NCBI GenBank assembly: GCA_018066285.1
Contig: JAGHRS010000008.1
Coordinates: forward strand, 60,864-124,863
Origin: Candidatus Treponema caballi
Lineage (GTDB): Bacteria > Spirochaetota > Spirochaetia > Treponematales > Treponemataceae
Direction: 5' to 3'
DNA: 64,000 nucleotides
A program made the position numbers and the translations under genes. Shown piece by piece: positions 9,875 to 21,505 of this stretch; position 1 is the first letter of the stretch; every line of letters begins with the position of its first letter. Below the pieces are notes generated by a model. That model was not told where the DNA came from. It did not search any database and saw nothing but the letters and a program-made list of their open reading frames with translations.

Positions 9875-10876
9875 ATGAGAAAGAAAGTTGTTACTATAGT
9901 TGCAGTCTTCTGTCTGCTGTTCTGCCTGAGCGGCCTTTCAGCGGAGACATCCCAGAACAGTCTTCTCGTTCAGGGACTTGAGGCTTACAGACGTGGAGAC
10001 TGGACAAGTGCCCTCTTCTTTCTGAGAAAAGCAGGTACTCAGCCTGAAAATATAAATGCCGAAACATGGTATATCCTTGTAATGTCAGAAATGTATGCAG
10101 GTGATTATGAATCAGTTCTTTCTGATGGCACCTGGTTCCTGACTCATTTCCCCGGAAGTTCGTATGTCCCTCAGATTGAGTATCAGATAGGACGTTCCCA
10201 TTTCATACGTGAGGATTACGAAGAAGCCGTTGAGACCTTTACGTCATTCTGCAATTCCTATCCTGAACATGAACTTGTTTCTTCAGCGTTGTTCTGGATG
10301 GCTGAAGCCCTGTACCAGACATTTCATTTCGATGAGGCGGCTCCCATTTTTGAGCGCATAGTAAAGGAATATCCTGACAGTCCTAAAGTAACGGAAGCTG
10401 CATTCCGCATTGAGTTGCTGAACCAGCGTGTCCGCGAGGAGAAACTTCTGTATCTCCTGCGTGTGACCGGAGAGGAATATCTGGCTGCACGTGAAGATTA
10501 TGAACGCCAGATCCGTGAATCCCAGACGGATGAAATGGTTAACATGAAAACCGCGATTACCGCATTACAGACGCAGGTGGATGAACTTCAGAACCAGCTT
10601 GAGGTTGAGCTTTCAAGAAACCGCATGCTGACTTCACGTATTGAATTCCTTGTGCAGCAGAACAGCCAGTTGCAACAGATTGCGGAAGATGCACTGACAA
10701 GCCAGAAAAAACAGGCTGCAGAATCTTCGCGTTCTGAGAAAAACGGAACAGCAGTTGTTTCTGGAACTTCTGAGACTGCATCGCAGAATCAGGATGAACT
10801 TGATCTTCTGAAAAAGAAGGAAGCGCTTCTGCGTATTCTTCTTGATTCCGGAGATCAGGAAGGAGAAAGCAGATGA
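9875..10876 (+). CDS. Secreted TPR/coiled-coil protein (YbgF/BamD-like)
   Basis: Signal peptide plus TPRs (QIGRSHFIREDYEEAVETFTSFCNSYPEHELVSSALFWMAEALY). Confidence 0.55.
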   Translation: MRKKVVTIVAVFCLLFCLSGLSAETSQNSLLVQGLEAYRRGDWTSALFFLRKAGTQPENINAETWYILVMSEMYAGDYESVLSDGTWFLTHFPGSSYVPQIEYQIGRSHFIREDYEEAVETFTSFCNSYPEHELVSSALFWMAEALYQTFHFDEAAPIFERIVKEYPDSPKVTEAAFRIELLNQRVREEKLLYLLRVTGEEYLAAREDYERQIRESQTDEMVNMKTAITALQTQVDELQNQLEVELSRNRMLTSRIEFLVQQNSQLQQIAEDALTSQKKQAAESSRSEKNGTAVVSGTSETASQNQDELDLLKKKEALLRILLDSGDQEGESR

Positions 10877-11973
10877 AAAAAATCAAGCAGCTTGCCTGCA
10901 TCCTTGTTCTGATTTTAACAGTTTCTTTTGTTACGGCTGAAAATGTGGTCCTTGAATCAGATGCCCTTAAACTGGAGTTGCATGAGCAGACCGGTTCCTT
11001 TACTCTTTACAGGAAAACAGGCAGTAAAGGCAAACTTCTTGCGCTGAATGATGTTTCAGACAGCTCTTCATCTACTTTTTTCGCGGTAAAGATGAATGGT
11101 GTAACACGACCTCTCAGCAGGTCTTATGATGTTACGGTCAACTGTAAGGCAAATGCAGACGGTTCTGCTTCTCTCGTATGGGAAATTTCGGGAACGCTTT
11201 CTGTAGAAGCCTGCTTTACGCTTATGCCGGCTGTTTCGGGTACAGATGCAGATACAGTGCGTGTAGATATGGTTGTCATGAACCTTTCTGAAAAAGATGT
11301 TGTCTGTTCATTAAAGGCTGTAATTGATACTGTGCTTGGAGAAACGGGCAGGACTCACTTTACGACAGCGAAAGGAACTGCAGTCAGCAACGAAAGGGAG
11401 TATACCACCATGGTTCTTGATAAATGGTTCTCATCCACTAATGGAACTGACTCGGTAGCTGTTATTCTCGCCGGAAGCAATGCTACGAATCCTGATTATG
11501 TTCTTGCTGCAAATCGTGACCTGCTGCTTTCTGATACATGGAAGCCGGTTGCAAACGAGGGACGGACTTTTGACACATTCCAGAGTCCGAACAATTCTGC
11601 TCTCGGTATATGGTATGAGAATGTGAAACTCCGCTTTTTCGAGACATTTAGAAGGACCTTTTTTATAACTACTGCATCTGATGACGAAGCCCTTCCTGTC
11701 GCATCACTTGTAGGTCCTGTTTCTGAAACAGAAGAGTATGTGGCAGATGAGGGTACTGTCGAAGCCGCGGCTCAGATAGTTGACGCTGTTGTTGAGGCGG
11801 CGGTTTATCAGAACCTTTCTGAAGATATCAATACAAGTGCCGTTGATTATGCATATATACAGTCTCTCCTTGACCGTATCGCAGAACTTGATGCATCCGG
11901 AAACCCGGATGCAGAAGAGATTTCACGCCTTAATACTGAAATTGATGCTCTTTTGCTTGAGTTGACCAGATAG
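10873..11973 (+). CDS. Hypothetical secreted protein
   Basis: Signal peptide MKKIKQLACILVLILTVSFVTA; overlaps preceding gene start/stop. Confidence 0.6.
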   Translation: MKKIKQLACILVLILTVSFVTAENVVLESDALKLELHEQTGSFTLYRKTGSKGKLLALNDVSDSSSSTFFAVKMNGVTRPLSRSYDVTVNCKANADGSASLVWEISGTLSVEACFTLMPAVSGTDADTVRVDMVVMNLSEKDVVCSLKAVIDTVLGETGRTHFTTAKGTAVSNEREYTTMVLDKWFSSTNGTDSVAVILAGSNATNPDYVLAANRDLLLSDTWKPVANEGRTFDTFQSPNNSALGIWYENVKLRFFETFRRTFFITTASDDEALPVASLVGPVSETEEYVADEGTVEAAAQIVDAVVEAAVYQNLSEDINTSAVDYAYIQSLLDRIAELDASGNPDAEEISRLNTEIDALLLELTR

Positions 11974-11983
11974 GAGAATTGTT

Positions 11984-13081
11984 GTGGGTGAGCAGAATCC
12001 GTTAAGAAAAGCAAAAAAACTCCTGCATTTAAGGCAGTTTCCCAAAGTCATTGCTCTTCTTGAACCGCTTGTCATTGAATATCGCGACTCATTCAGTTTT
12101 CATTACATGCTGGGAATAGCCTGTCTTTATGTAGGAGACAACGGAGGAGCAGAAGCATATTTCAAGCGTGCACGGCAGCTCCGTATAACGGATCCGGATA
12201 TCATTGCGGCACAGGGAACGCTTTATCTGCGCCGCGGTGAGGTTTCGCGTGCAGTTGAATATTATCTTGAAGCCCTTCAGTATGACGGTTCCCACAGAGA
12301 AGCCAAACGTGGACTTCGTTTTATAAAACGTCACTCTGTTCCTGATGAAATGTCAGAAATCATCATGACATCCCGCATAAAGAGGTTGTATCCGTCTCTG
12401 GGAATGCATCCAGCCATAATTCCGTCAGTGCTGGCTGTGTGTCTTCTGGTTGCGGCCGGTTACTGGTTTATGCAGAATTACCGTACTGTATTCGGAATCA
12501 ACGGCGCACGTGCTGACCTGGCATACCTTGACCTTACGACAGATGAACGGTCTCAGCCTCTGGATGTTGATCTTGAATCCGGAGTCTATCGCTATATCCT
12601 TACAAAAGATGAGATGATAAAAGCTGAGGAGGATGCAAAGAAATACTTCCAGCAGGGAAATGACAATGCGTCCCAGGTTGAAATAAACCGTATCCTTAAT
12701 TCAAATGCAAAGAATTCCATCAAGCAGAAAATGACTCAACTTATGGAATATCTTGAAAAACCGACATTTGATTCACTTTCTGATGCATTTACCTATGCCG
12801 AAGTGGCAAAAGATCCCTATCTTTATATGGATTGCTGGGTAATCTGGACGGGAAGACTAGCAAATGTTACGGAATATGCGAATGGAGTAGAGGCAACGCT
12901 TCTGGTCGGATATGAGAATCTGACGAGTAAGGAAGGGGATGTGCCTGTGTTTATTCCTGATACGATATTCCTGGAATATGGAAAACCGATAAAGATGCTT
13001 GCGCAGGTTGCTGTACGGGATGGCGGTCTTCTGCTGAAAGCTGCTGCGGTATATCAACCGCTTAATGGCGACGAATTGTAA
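11984..13081 (+). CDS. TPR protein with one predicted TM segment
   Basis: TPR-like repeats, TM helix [19 protein letters not shown]. Confidence 0.55.
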   Translation: MGEQNPLRKAKKLLHLRQFPKVIALLEPLVIEYRDSFSFHYMLGIACLYVGDNGGAEAYFKRARQLRITDPDIIAAQGTLYLRRGEVSRAVEYYLEALQYDGSHREAKRGLRFIKRHSVPDEMSEIIMTSRIKRLYPSLGMHPAIIPSVLAVCLLVAAGYWFMQNYRTVFGINGARADLAYLDLTTDERSQPLDVDLESGVYRYILTKDEMIKAEEDAKKYFQQGNDNASQVEINRILNSNAKNSIKQKMTQLMEYLEKPTFDSLSDAFTYAEVAKDPYLYMDCWVIWTGRLANVTEYANGVEATLLVGYENLTSKEGDVPVFIPDTIFLEYGKPIKMLAQVAVRDGGLLLKAAAVYQPLNGDEL

Positions 13082-13146
13082 AAAAACATCTTTTTTTTGA
13101 AAAAAAGTGGTGCTGCACGCCTAATAATATATGGGAGGAGATTAAG

Positions 13147-14262
13147 GTGGCAAAAATGAAGACAGAAACAGAAATCCAGAACGAAAAAGAGGAGAAGCTC
13201 AAGGCTCTGGAAGTTGCCCGTCTGCAGATTGAGAAGCAGTTTGGACAGGGCTCAATCATGAAACTTGGAACACATGCCAATGCAGCAGGTATTGATGTTG
13301 TTCCTTCTGGCTCAATACTTCTTGATGAAGCGCTTGGTATTGGTGGATATCCACGCGGAAGAATCATTGAAATGTACGGACCGGAATCATCCGGTAAGAC
13401 AACGCTCGCACTGCATGCTGTTGCCGAAGCTCAGAAACTTGGCGGTATTGCAGCATTTATTGATGCGGAACATGCACTCGATCCTGTATATGCGAAAAAT
13501 CTTGGTGTTGATATCGACAGTCTCTGGGTAAGCCAGCCGGACAACGGCGAGCAGGCTCTTGAAATTACCGACCAGCTTGTAAGAAGCGGCGCAATCGACA
13601 TCATCGTCATAGACTCCGTTGCAGCCCTTACGCCTCAGAAAGAAATTGAAGGTGAGATGGGTGACAGTGTTATGGGTCTTCAGGCCCGTCTCATGAGTCA
13701 GGCTCTTAGAAAACTGACTGCTATTGTCGGTAAATCAAACTGTATCGTCATTTTCATCAACCAGATCCGCATGAAGATTGGTGTCATGTTTGGTAATCCT
13801 GAGACAACGACAGGTGGTAACGCACTGAAGTTCTACTCAACAATCCGCATGGACATCCGCCGTATTGAGTCAATTGACGGAAAGGGTGAGGAAGAAGCAG
13901 TCGGTAACCGTGTCCGTGTAAAGATTGTAAAGAACAAGGTGGCGCCACCATTCAGAAAGGTCGAGCTCGATATTATGTTCGGCAAGGGTATCAGTGCTGT
14001 AGCAAGTCTTCTTGATGCAGCTGTAAAGCATGGCCTTATCGACAAGCGTGGTGCATGGTTTACTGCCGGTGAGGAAAAAATCGGACAGGGCCGTGAAAAT
14101 GCCATCAATTTCCTTGTTCAGAACAATGAGTATCGCGAAAATCTTGAGAAGAAACTCCGTGAAATCATGTTCCCTGGTCAGGAAATCAAGGCAAAGGAAG
14201 CTTCTGCAGACGCAAAAGCAGTTGCTGCAAAGGTTGCCGGAACAAGTGCCGGAGAAAACTGA
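13147..14262 (+). CDS. recA: Recombinase RecA
   Basis: [68 protein letters not shown] start with GGAGGAG upstream. Confidence 0.98.
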   Translation: MAKMKTETEIQNEKEEKLKALEVARLQIEKQFGQGSIMKLGTHANAAGIDVVPSGSILLDEALGIGGYPRGRIIEMYGPESSGKTTLALHAVAEAQKLGGIAAFIDAEHALDPVYAKNLGVDIDSLWVSQPDNGEQALEITDQLVRSGAIDIIVIDSVAALTPQKEIEGEMGDSVMGLQARLMSQALRKLTAIVGKSNCIVIFINQIRMKIGVMFGNPETTTGGNALKFYSTIRMDIRRIESIDGKGEEEAVGNRVRVKIVKNKVAPPFRKVELDIMFGKGISAVASLLDAAVKHGLIDKRGAWFTAGEEKIGQGRENAINFLVQNNEYRENLEKKLREIMFPGQEIKAKEASADAKAVAAKVAGTSAGEN

Positions 14263-14265
14263 GGC

Positions 14266-14784
14266 ATGACGCCTGTTGTTCTGGGGCTCGGCTCCAACCG
14301 TGCGCTTTCAAATGACCGCGCGGCCCTGAGCCCCTGTGATGTGCTCGCTCTGGCCTGCAAAGCCTTGAGTGATGTGCTTTCCGGACTTACTGTAAGTTCT
14401 GTATACTTAACTAAGCCTATGTACGTTACGGACCAGAACGATTTCTACAACATGGCGGTATTCGGTTTCTACGACGGCACTCCCGAAAGCCTGCTTGAAA
14501 AAACGCAGGCGATAGAAGCTGCGTATGGACGGGACCGCTCAAAGGAAATCAGAAACGGGCCGCGCTCCCTCGATATTGATATAGAGCTTTTCGGAAATGA
14601 GCAGATAGACACTGAAAAACTGCTTGTTCCTCATCCTCGTATATATGAACGGGCATTTGTTCTTGTTCCGCTCCTTGAGATTTTGCCGGATTCTGCCGAT
14701 ATTCCAAGCAGGGAACCCTTTGAAAAGGCTCTTAAATCAATTGGAATGCAGGGAGTACAGAAATATGGCAGAATTTTCCCTTGA
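14266..14784 (+). CDS. folK: 2-amino-4-hydroxy-6-hydroxymethyldihydropteridine pyrophosphokinase
   Basis: LGSNRA, DFYNMAV, RNGPRSLDIDIELF, PHPRIYERAFVLVPL. Confidence 0.93.
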   Translation: MTPVVLGLGSNRALSNDRAALSPCDVLALACKALSDVLSGLTVSSVYLTKPMYVTDQNDFYNMAVFGFYDGTPESLLEKTQAIEAAYGRDRSKEIRNGPRSLDIDIELFGNEQIDTEKLLVPHPRIYERAFVLVPLLEILPDSADIPSREPFEKALKSIGMQGVQKYGRIFP

Positions 14785-15559
14785 AAACGCTACAGAAAAT
14801 ATCAGTACAGGTATTATCTCATCGGAGGAAAAGAATAATGCAGAGCAGGGACGTCAGTTCCGTCTTGGAGAGTTTGAAGGTCCGCTTGACCTGCTGCTGT
14901 TTCTTATCAAGAAAAACGAGATAAACATATACGACATTCCTATTGCTGAGGTAACGGAGCAGTTCCTTGAGTATCTGGACTACGCCGTGACCACAGATCT
15001 TGACAGCGTGACTGAATTCTACGCAATGGCCGCGGACCTGCTCTATATTAAGAGCCGCATGCTTCTTCCTGTTGAAACAGCCCTTGATGATGAGGATATG
15101 GAAGATCCGCGTCAGGAACTTGTTGATAAGCTCATTGAATATCAGAAGTACAAGAAACTTTCTGAACTTATGGAAGAACGTGAGGATGAAAACGAGTGGT
15201 CTGTTGAGCGCAAGAAGATTCAGCGCGTTCTGCCATTTGAGGAAGAAGGACTTTGGGAACAGGTTGATACCTGGAGTCTTATGAAAACCTTCTCGAAGCT
15301 TGTTTCAGCGTATTCTCACGACAAGATTCTTTCTATGTATGAAGAAATTTCTGTCAGTGAAAAGATAACTTTAATGAATGAACTGCTTGACGATAATGGC
15401 GAATGTATGTTTACTGATTTAATCGTCCGCCGTGATAATCTTATGGATATTGTCTGTGCATTCATGGCAATTCTTGAGGCGGTAAAATTCAAGATGGCCT
15501 GCATCTACCAGAACCGCATGTTCGGAGATATCAAGATCCGCCGGTTTGAGGCGGCCTGA
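14765..15559 (+). CDS. scpA: Segregation and condensation protein A
   Basis: FEGPLDLLLFLIKKNEINIYDIPIAEVTEQFLEYL; followed by scpB. Confidence 0.93.
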   Translation: MAEFSLENATENISTGIISSEEKNNAEQGRQFRLGEFEGPLDLLLFLIKKNEINIYDIPIAEVTEQFLEYLDYAVTTDLDSVTEFYAMAADLLYIKSRMLLPVETALDDEDMEDPRQELVDKLIEYQKYKKLSELMEEREDENEWSVERKKIQRVLPFEEEGLWEQVDTWSLMKTFSKLVSAYSHDKILSMYEEISVSEKITLMNELLDDNGECMFTDLIVRRDNLMDIVCAFMAILEAVKFKMACIYQNRMFGDIKIRRFEAA

Positions 15560-15573
15560 GCAGGAACATCAGC

Positions 15574-16119
15574 ATGGAGTTTCAGTTGGAAAAAGAAACA
15601 GCACTTGTAGAAGCAATACTCTTCCTTGAAAGCGAACCGGTAAACGAGGATGCGCTTGCAGAAATTTCACAGCTTTCAAAAGACGTCGTTGTTATGGCTC
15701 TTGAAGAGCTGAAAGAACGCTATGCTTCCGAAACAAGCGGCATTGAGCTGCAGGTTATTTCGGGCGGATGGGTCATTACCCCGAAAAAAGACCTTTGGGG
15801 CTTTCTTAAAGAGCGTTATGGCAAGAAGAACGAAGGAAGACTTTCCCGTTCTGCTATGGAAACGCTTTCCATAATAGCGTATTCACAGCCGGTAACCCGT
15901 GCTGAAATTGAGGCTATCCGCGGTGTTTCCGCAGATAATATGGTGCGTCTTTTACTTGAGCGTAACCTTATCAAGGAAGTTGGTAAAAAGGATGTGCCGG
16001 GAAAACCTGTACAGTATGGTACGACAAAAGAGTTCCTGAAGTTCTTCAGGCTTAACAGTATATCAGATCTTCCAAAACTCGATGAAACAGAAAGTGAGCG
16101 TTTCGAACTTGCAAGATAA
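15574..16119 (+). CDS. scpB: Segregation and condensation protein B
   Basis: LSRSAMETLSIIAYSQPVTRAEIEAIRGVSADNMVRLLLERNLI. Confidence 0.93.
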   Translation: MEFQLEKETALVEAILFLESEPVNEDALAEISQLSKDVVVMALEELKERYASETSGIELQVISGGWVITPKKDLWGFLKERYGKKNEGRLSRSAMETLSIIAYSQPVTRAEIEAIRGVSADNMVRLLLERNLIKEVGKKDVPGKPVQYGTTKEFLKFFRLNSISDLPKLDETESERFELAR

Positions 16120-16147
16120 CAATTCAGAAAACGAAGAAAGAAAGGAA

Positions 16148-16864
16148 ATGCGCCTTCAGGTGTATCTTGCCCATGCAGGTGTTGCGAGCCGCCGCGCCTG
16201 TGAAGAGATTATCGCCGCCGGCCGTGTCGCTGTAAACGGAACTGTCGTAACTGTTCCGGGAACAAAAGTCATTGAATCAGACACTGTAACCGTTGACGGC
16301 AAACCCGTGCAGCAGGAAGAGCAGAAGCGTTACGTGCTCCTTCATAAGCCGGCCGGCTATGTCTGTTCCCTTGCAGATGAAAAGGGCAGAAAAACAGCCG
16401 CGGAACTTTTGAAACCGCACTTTACCGAGCGCCTTTACAATGTCGGCCGCCTTGATATGTTCTCTGCGGGTCTTATCATTTTCACCAATGATGGAGATTT
16501 TGCAGCAAAAGTCTCTCATCCTTCCGCAGAGATAGAAAAAGAGTACATTGTAGAAACAAGTCTTCCTATTCCGGAGGGGCTTGTTGAAGCGTTCATGAAG
16601 GGAATACGTATTGAAGGAGTCTTCTATAAATGCAAATTTGCTGAGCAGATTGGTGCACGACGTATCCGTGTTGTGCTTATTGAGGGAAAGAACAGAGAAA
16701 TCCGCCGTGTCTTTGAACACTATGATGCTGCAATCAAACGTCTTACGCGAATCCGTATAGGACCAATTCAGAATGACGGACTTCAGGCGGGCCAGTTCCG
16801 CGAACTGAAACCAGATGAAATAAAAAACATTTTAAAAGGAGTATCTCATGATAGTCGCCATTGA
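16148..16864 (+). CDS. rluB: 23S rRNA pseudouridine synthase (RluB/RsuA family)
   Basis: S4 domain RLQVYLAHAGVASRRACEEII; GRLDMFSAGLIIFTNDGDFA; EGKNREIRRVFEH. Confidence 0.9.
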   Translation: MRLQVYLAHAGVASRRACEEIIAAGRVAVNGTVVTVPGTKVIESDTVTVDGKPVQQEEQKRYVLLHKPAGYVCSLADEKGRKTAAELLKPHFTERLYNVGRLDMFSAGLIIFTNDGDFAAKVSHPSAEIEKEYIVETSLPIPEGLVEAFMKGIRIEGVFYKCKFAEQIGARRIRVVLIEGKNREIRRVFEHYDAAIKRLTRIRIGPIQNDGLQAGQFRELKPDEIKNILKGVSHDSRH

Positions 16865-17480
16865 TGGACCTGCCGGTACAGGAAAGAGTACCATTGCAAA
16901 GCTTATTTCAGAAAAACTCAACATTACATTCCTTAATTCAGGAAGTTTTTATCGTGGTATAACGCTCACAGTGCTTAGGCGTGGTGTTGACATTACAGAT
17001 AAGGAAGCTGTACTCCAGGTTGCAAAAGACCTGAAAATGGATTATGTGAACTCTCATCTCATCCTTGATGGTGAGGATGTTGAAAGCCTGCTTCATTCAG
17101 ATGCCGTGGATGCAAATGCATCTCAGGTTTCAGCAATTGTTCCCCTGCGTCATGTCGTTAACGAGAAGCTCAGGGAAATTACAAAAAAACTGAGTGTTGT
17201 CTGTGAGGGAAGGGATATAACGACTGTTGTATTCCCGAATGCTGAATATAAGTTCTATCTTGATGCTTCAATTGATGTTCAGGCTATGAGACGTTTCAAG
17301 CAGGGCGTAAGCGATCTTTCTCTGGAAGAAATCAAAGAGGCAATCCGCAAACGTGATGAAATGGATAAAAACAAGGAAGAAGGTTCGCTTAAGATAGCGC
17401 CGGATGCGTGCTATATTGACACATCGGACTTGACCATAGAACAAGTTTGTGAGATAATTCTAAACAAAATTCAACTATAA
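16848..17480 (+). CDS. cmk: Cytidylate kinase
   Basis: IAIDGPAGTGKSTIAKLI, FLNSGSFYRGIT, EGRDITTVVFP. Confidence 0.95.
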   Translation: MIVAIDGPAGTGKSTIAKLISEKLNITFLNSGSFYRGITLTVLRRGVDITDKEAVLQVAKDLKMDYVNSHLILDGEDVESLLHSDAVDANASQVSAIVPLRHVVNEKLREITKKLSVVCEGRDITTVVFPNAEYKFYLDASIDVQAMRRFKQGVSDLSLEEIKEAIRKRDEMDKNKEEGSLKIAPDACYIDTSDLTIEQVCEIILNKIQL

Positions 17481-17489
17481 GGGTTATTT

Positions 17490-19208
17490 ATGGATCAGAT
17501 GGAAGTGGTAGCGAATGAGTCTCAGAACTCCAAAGAGAACATTCAGACACAATTACAGGAAGAGTATCTTAAAAGTTTAGAGTCCCTCGAAGAAGGACAG
17601 TGTATCGACGGAACTGTCATTCAGGTAACACCGGATCAGGTTTTCATTGATGTGGGTTACAAGTCAGAGGGCAAAATTCCGACATCGGAGTTTTCGGAAT
17701 TACCAAAAGTCGGTGATGTAGTAAGTGTTGTTCTCATTCAGAAAGAGAACAAGCATGGCGAAGTAATCGTTTCAAAGCAGAAGGCTGACTTGAAACAGCT
17801 CTGGAAGAACCTGCGTCAGGCTTTCCAGGACAAGGCTCCTGTAGATGGCACAATCAGCAAGGTTGTTAAGGGCGGTTATGATGTCGACCTCGGCAGTGAT
17901 ATACATGCTTTCCTGCCTATCAGCCAGTCTGACAGTCAGAAAGTAGAAAAGGCTGAGAAGCTTATCGGCCTTAAGGGTAAGTTCTATGTAGAACGCCTTT
18001 ATTCAGACAACAAGGCAAACGTTGTTGTCAACCGCAGAAAGTATCTCGAAGAATCAATGGAAAAGAATCGTACTGATTTCTTCGATAAAATTCAGATTGG
18101 TGACACTGTAAAGGGAACTGTAAAGAGTTTCACAAGTTTTGGTGCTTTCATTGATCTTGGTGGATTTGACGGACTGCTTCATATCAATGATATGAGCTGG
18201 GGTCATGTAACCCGCCCGAAGGACTTCGTTAAGAAGGGCCAGGAAATTGAACTCAAGGTTATCCGCCTTGATGCAGCAGAGAAGAGAATCAACCTTTCAC
18301 TCAAGCACTTCTCAGAAGATCCATGGCTGCACTTCGAAGACAAGTATCATGTAAATGATATCGTAAAGGGTAAGGTAACAAAACTTACTGATTTCGGTGC
18401 TTTCATCGAGCTCGAAGAAGGTATTGAAGGTCTTGCTCACATCAGTGAGTTCAGCTGGACAAAGAAGATCAGCAAGCCGGGCGATGTTGTTAAGATCGGT
18501 GACGAACTTGAGTGCATGGTTCTCGGATATGATATTCAGGCTGGCCGTGTTTCTCTGGGCCTTAAGCAGGTTACAGAAAATCCATGGGATACAATCACAG
18601 AAAAGTATCCTGTAGGAACAAAGCTGACACGCAAAGTTGTAAAGATTACAAATGCTGGTGCATTCGTTGAACTTGAAGAGGGTATTGATGCATTCCTTCA
18701 TGCAGATGACCTTTCATGGACAAAGAAAATCAAGCATCCTGGTTCAGAACTGGAAGTCGGCAAGGAAATCGAATGTGTTGTAACTGAGGCTGATGCAGAA
18801 AATCACCGCATCCGCGTTGGTGTAAAGCAACTTTCAGAAGATCCTTGGAAGGCATTCATTGACCAGTATCCTGCAGGTTCAACACTTGAAGGTGAAGTTG
18901 TTTCAATTACAGACTTTGGTGTATTCGTACGCGCTCCTGGTGGAATTGAGGGCCTCGTAAACAAGGCAAACCTCAGCGAGAACCGCGAAGAAACATTCGA
19001 AGACGCTGTTAAGAAGTACAACGTTGGCGACAAGATTAACGTCTTCGTCGTTGATGTTAAACCGGAAAAGCAGCAGGTTGCATTCTCTGTCAGAGAATAT
19101 ACAAGAAAGCAGCAGAGAGATGAGATTTCTCAGTATATGTCATCAAATGACAATTCTGAGGATGACGGATATACTCTCGCTGACATGCTTAACACAAAAA
19201 AGAACTAA
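17490..19208 (+). CDS. rpsA: 30S ribosomal protein S1
   Basis: Multiple S1 domains (GTVKSFTSFGAFIDLGGFDGLLHINDMSWGHV...), conserved cmk-rpsA order. Confidence 0.96.
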   Translation: MDQMEVVANESQNSKENIQTQLQEEYLKSLESLEEGQCIDGTVIQVTPDQVFIDVGYKSEGKIPTSEFSELPKVGDVVSVVLIQKENKHGEVIVSKQKADLKQLWKNLRQAFQDKAPVDGTISKVVKGGYDVDLGSDIHAFLPISQSDSQKVEKAEKLIGLKGKFYVERLYSDNKANVVVNRRKYLEESMEKNRTDFFDKIQIGDTVKGTVKSFTSFGAFIDLGGFDGLLHINDMSWGHVTRPKDFVKKGQEIELKVIRLDAAEKRINLSLKHFSEDPWLHFEDKYHVNDIVKGKVTKLTDFGAFIELEEGIEGLAHISEFSWTKKISKPGDVVKIGDELECMVLGYDIQAGRVSLGLKQVTENPWDTITEKYPVGTKLTRKVVKITNAGAFVELEEGIDAFLHADDLSWTKKIKHPGSELEVGKEIECVVTEADAENHRIRVGVKQLSEDPWKAFIDQYPAGSTLEGEVVSITDFGVFVRAPGGIEGLVNKANLSENREETFEDAVKKYNVGDKINVFVVDVKPEKQQVAFSVREYTRKQQRDEISQYMSSNDNSEDDGYTLADMLNTKKN

Positions 19209-19230
19209 ATCTTTTCGATGAGTGTGAGTA

Positions 19231-20751
19231 ATGACCTCAAGTATAGATGAAGAGAAAATTAAGACACTCATCGAAATTAACACGCTGATAAATTCAGCGT
19301 TCACCGACGTAAACGCAATGCTGGTTTACATTCTTGAATCAGCAATGCGTCTCGTCGCTTGTGAATCATCATCCATCCTTTTATACAATAAAGCAGCAGA
19401 TCAGTTATATTTTGAAGTAGCTCTGGGTCCTAAAGGTCCTGAATGCAAGTCTATTCCTGTCTCAAAGGGTAGTATTGCCGGTTATGTTTACGAACATAAC
19501 AAAAGCCTTCTGATTGATGATGTTGCTCATGATCCGCGTTTCTTTTCTACTGTTCAGGAAAAGACAGGTTATGTTTCAAGAAACATGATTGCTGTTCCGA
19601 TGCGCGTTCAGAATGTCTGCATCGGTGTTATAGAGCTTCTGAATAAATCTGACAATCTTGATTTTACCAGTTCAGATCTTGAGATTATTGAACTTCTTTC
19701 AAATCAGGCAAGTATTGCGTATCAGAATGCAAAACAGTACCGTCAGGCTCAGAACGAAATCAGCGTTCTTCAGAATACAATTACACAGGGTTCAGAATAT
19801 CATTCTTTCATAGCAAAAAGCCCTGTTATAATGGATCTCCTCTCAGTAATAAGCCAGGTTGCACAGACTTCTTCTTCAGTGCTTATTCTTGGTGAGAGCG
19901 GAGTAGGAAAGGAGATTTTCGCTGAGCAGCTGCATCTGAAGAGTCCACGCTCTAAGAAACCTTTTGTCCGTGTAAACTGTGCAGCTCTTTCTCCGCAGCT
20001 TCTTGAAAGCGAACTGTTCGGTCATGTGAAGGGCGCTTTTACTGATGCTGTTACAACGCGGAAGGGCCGCTTTGAAATGGCTGACGGTGGAACGGTCTTC
20101 CTTGATGAGATTGGTGAGCTTCCGCTTGACCTGCAGGCAAAGCTGCTTCGTGTCATTCAGACAAAGAGTTTTGAGAAGGTCGGTTCAAGTGAAACGCAGA
20201 GCGTAGATGTCCGCATTATTTCAGCAACAAACCGTGATATAGAAAAGATGGTTCAGGAAGGTTCTTTCAGAAGCGACCTGTACTATCGTCTGAACGTTCT
20301 GCCTCTGTATATTCCGCCGCTACGGCAGAGAAAAGAGGACCTTGAACCGCTGGCCATGTTCTTCTGCAGAAAGTTCAGTGTTGAAACAAAGAAGAATTTT
20401 ACAGGTTTCTCAGCTGATGCAATTGACCTTCTGTACAGTTATTACTGGCCTGGAAATATCCGTGAGCTTGAGAATACGATTGAAAGAGCGTGCGTTCTTG
20501 GAAAACCACCGTTTATAACACCTGTTGATATGAGGCTTAATGTAAAAGGTTCAATAGAAGATACCGTAGCCAATTCTGCTGCAGATGATCCATCTGACAG
20601 AACATTGAAGACTGCAATCAACAAGTTTAAAAAAGCATATATCACTAAGATTCTGTCAGAAAGCTCATGGAATCAGACAGAAGCTGGTAAAATACTCGGA
20701 ATTCAAAGGACTTATGTATCCCGGTTGATGAACGAGTTAGGAATACGCTAA
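19231..20751 (+). CDS. GAF-domain sigma-54-dependent transcriptional activator (NifA-like)
   Basis: N-terminal GAF, AAA+ [21 protein letters not shown] loop, [13 protein letters not shown]-terminal Fis-type HTH. Confidence 0.9.
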   Translation: MTSSIDEEKIKTLIEINTLINSAFTDVNAMLVYILESAMRLVACESSSILLYNKAADQLYFEVALGPKGPECKSIPVSKGSIAGYVYEHNKSLLIDDVAHDPRFFSTVQEKTGYVSRNMIAVPMRVQNVCIGVIELLNKSDNLDFTSSDLEIIELLSNQASIAYQNAKQYRQAQNEISVLQNTITQGSEYHSFIAKSPVIMDLLSVISQVAQTSSSVLILGESGVGKEIFAEQLHLKSPRSKKPFVRVNCAALSPQLLESELFGHVKGAFTDAVTTRKGRFEMADGGTVFLDEIGELPLDLQAKLLRVIQTKSFEKVGSSETQSVDVRIISATNRDIEKMVQEGSFRSDLYYRLNVLPLYIPPLRQRKEDLEPLAMFFCRKFSVETKKNFTGFSADAIDLLYSYYWPGNIRELENTIERACVLGKPPFITPVDMRLNVKGSIEDTVANSAADDPSDRTLKTAINKFKKAYITKILSESSWNQTEAGKILGIQRTYVSRLMNELGIR

Positions 20752-20779
20752 AATAGGATATTACATAAGGAGTTCTTAA

Positions 20780-21457
20780 ATGGATAAAGAAGAAAAAAAG
20801 ACAGCATCAGAGAAATTCAATGCCTGGCTTGTAAAATATCGGTTTGTTCTGCTTGGCATAATCGGAGCAATTATCGTATGTGCAGTTGTAATCGGCGTAA
20901 TTATTACCGTTGATGAAAGCAACCGTGAAAAGGGTTTTGCAGCTCTCGACAAACTCGAGACAGAGTATTCTGAAATGCTTGCAGATACAGAAATGAGTTC
21001 AGAGGGAAAGGCTGATAAGGTTGCCACATTTCGCGACGAACTTGCAGGTCTGACTAAAAAAGGCGCTGTTGGTTCCCGCACATACATGATGCTTGCTGAC
21101 ATTGAATTCAACGAAAAGAACTATGATGCAGCAATTGACGCATGGCTCGCTGCTGTTGATGCAAATGAAAAAGCTTACACAACACCACTTGCATGGTATA
21201 ACATAGCAATCGCATATGAAGAAAAGAATGATATTGATAATGCCATTACCTATCTCCTGAAAACAGTTGATGCTGAAAACTTCCCTCTTAAATCACGTGC
21301 TCTGTTTAATGCAGGCCGTCTTGAGGAAGAACGCGGCAGATATACAGAAGCAATTGACTGGTATACACAGGTAAATGATGATTTCGCCGGTGATTCTTGG
21401 GCTAATTTTGCAATGAGCCGCATAATCACTCTTGAATCAGAAGGAAAAGCTAACTGA
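20780..21457 (+). CDS. Membrane-anchored TPR protein
   Basis: TM helix FVLLGIIGAIIVCAVVIGVIITV then TPRs. Confidence 0.65.
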   Translation: MDKEEKKTASEKFNAWLVKYRFVLLGIIGAIIVCAVVIGVIITVDESNREKGFAALDKLETEYSEMLADTEMSSEGKADKVATFRDELAGLTKKGAVGSRTYMMLADIEFNEKNYDAAIDAWLAAVDANEKAYTTPLAWYNIAIAYEEKNDIDNAITYLLKTVDAENFPLKSRALFNAGRLEEERGRYTEAIDWYTQVNDDFAGDSWANFAMSRIITLESEGKAN

Positions 21458-21505
21458 TAATAATCAGAACAGTTACATTTATCATTTATTGAAAAAGGAC
21501 AGCGT

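Noticed and set aside
17490-19208. Internal repetition in rpsA as unusual repeat
   Set aside because: Expected from tandem S1 domains of ribosomal protein S1
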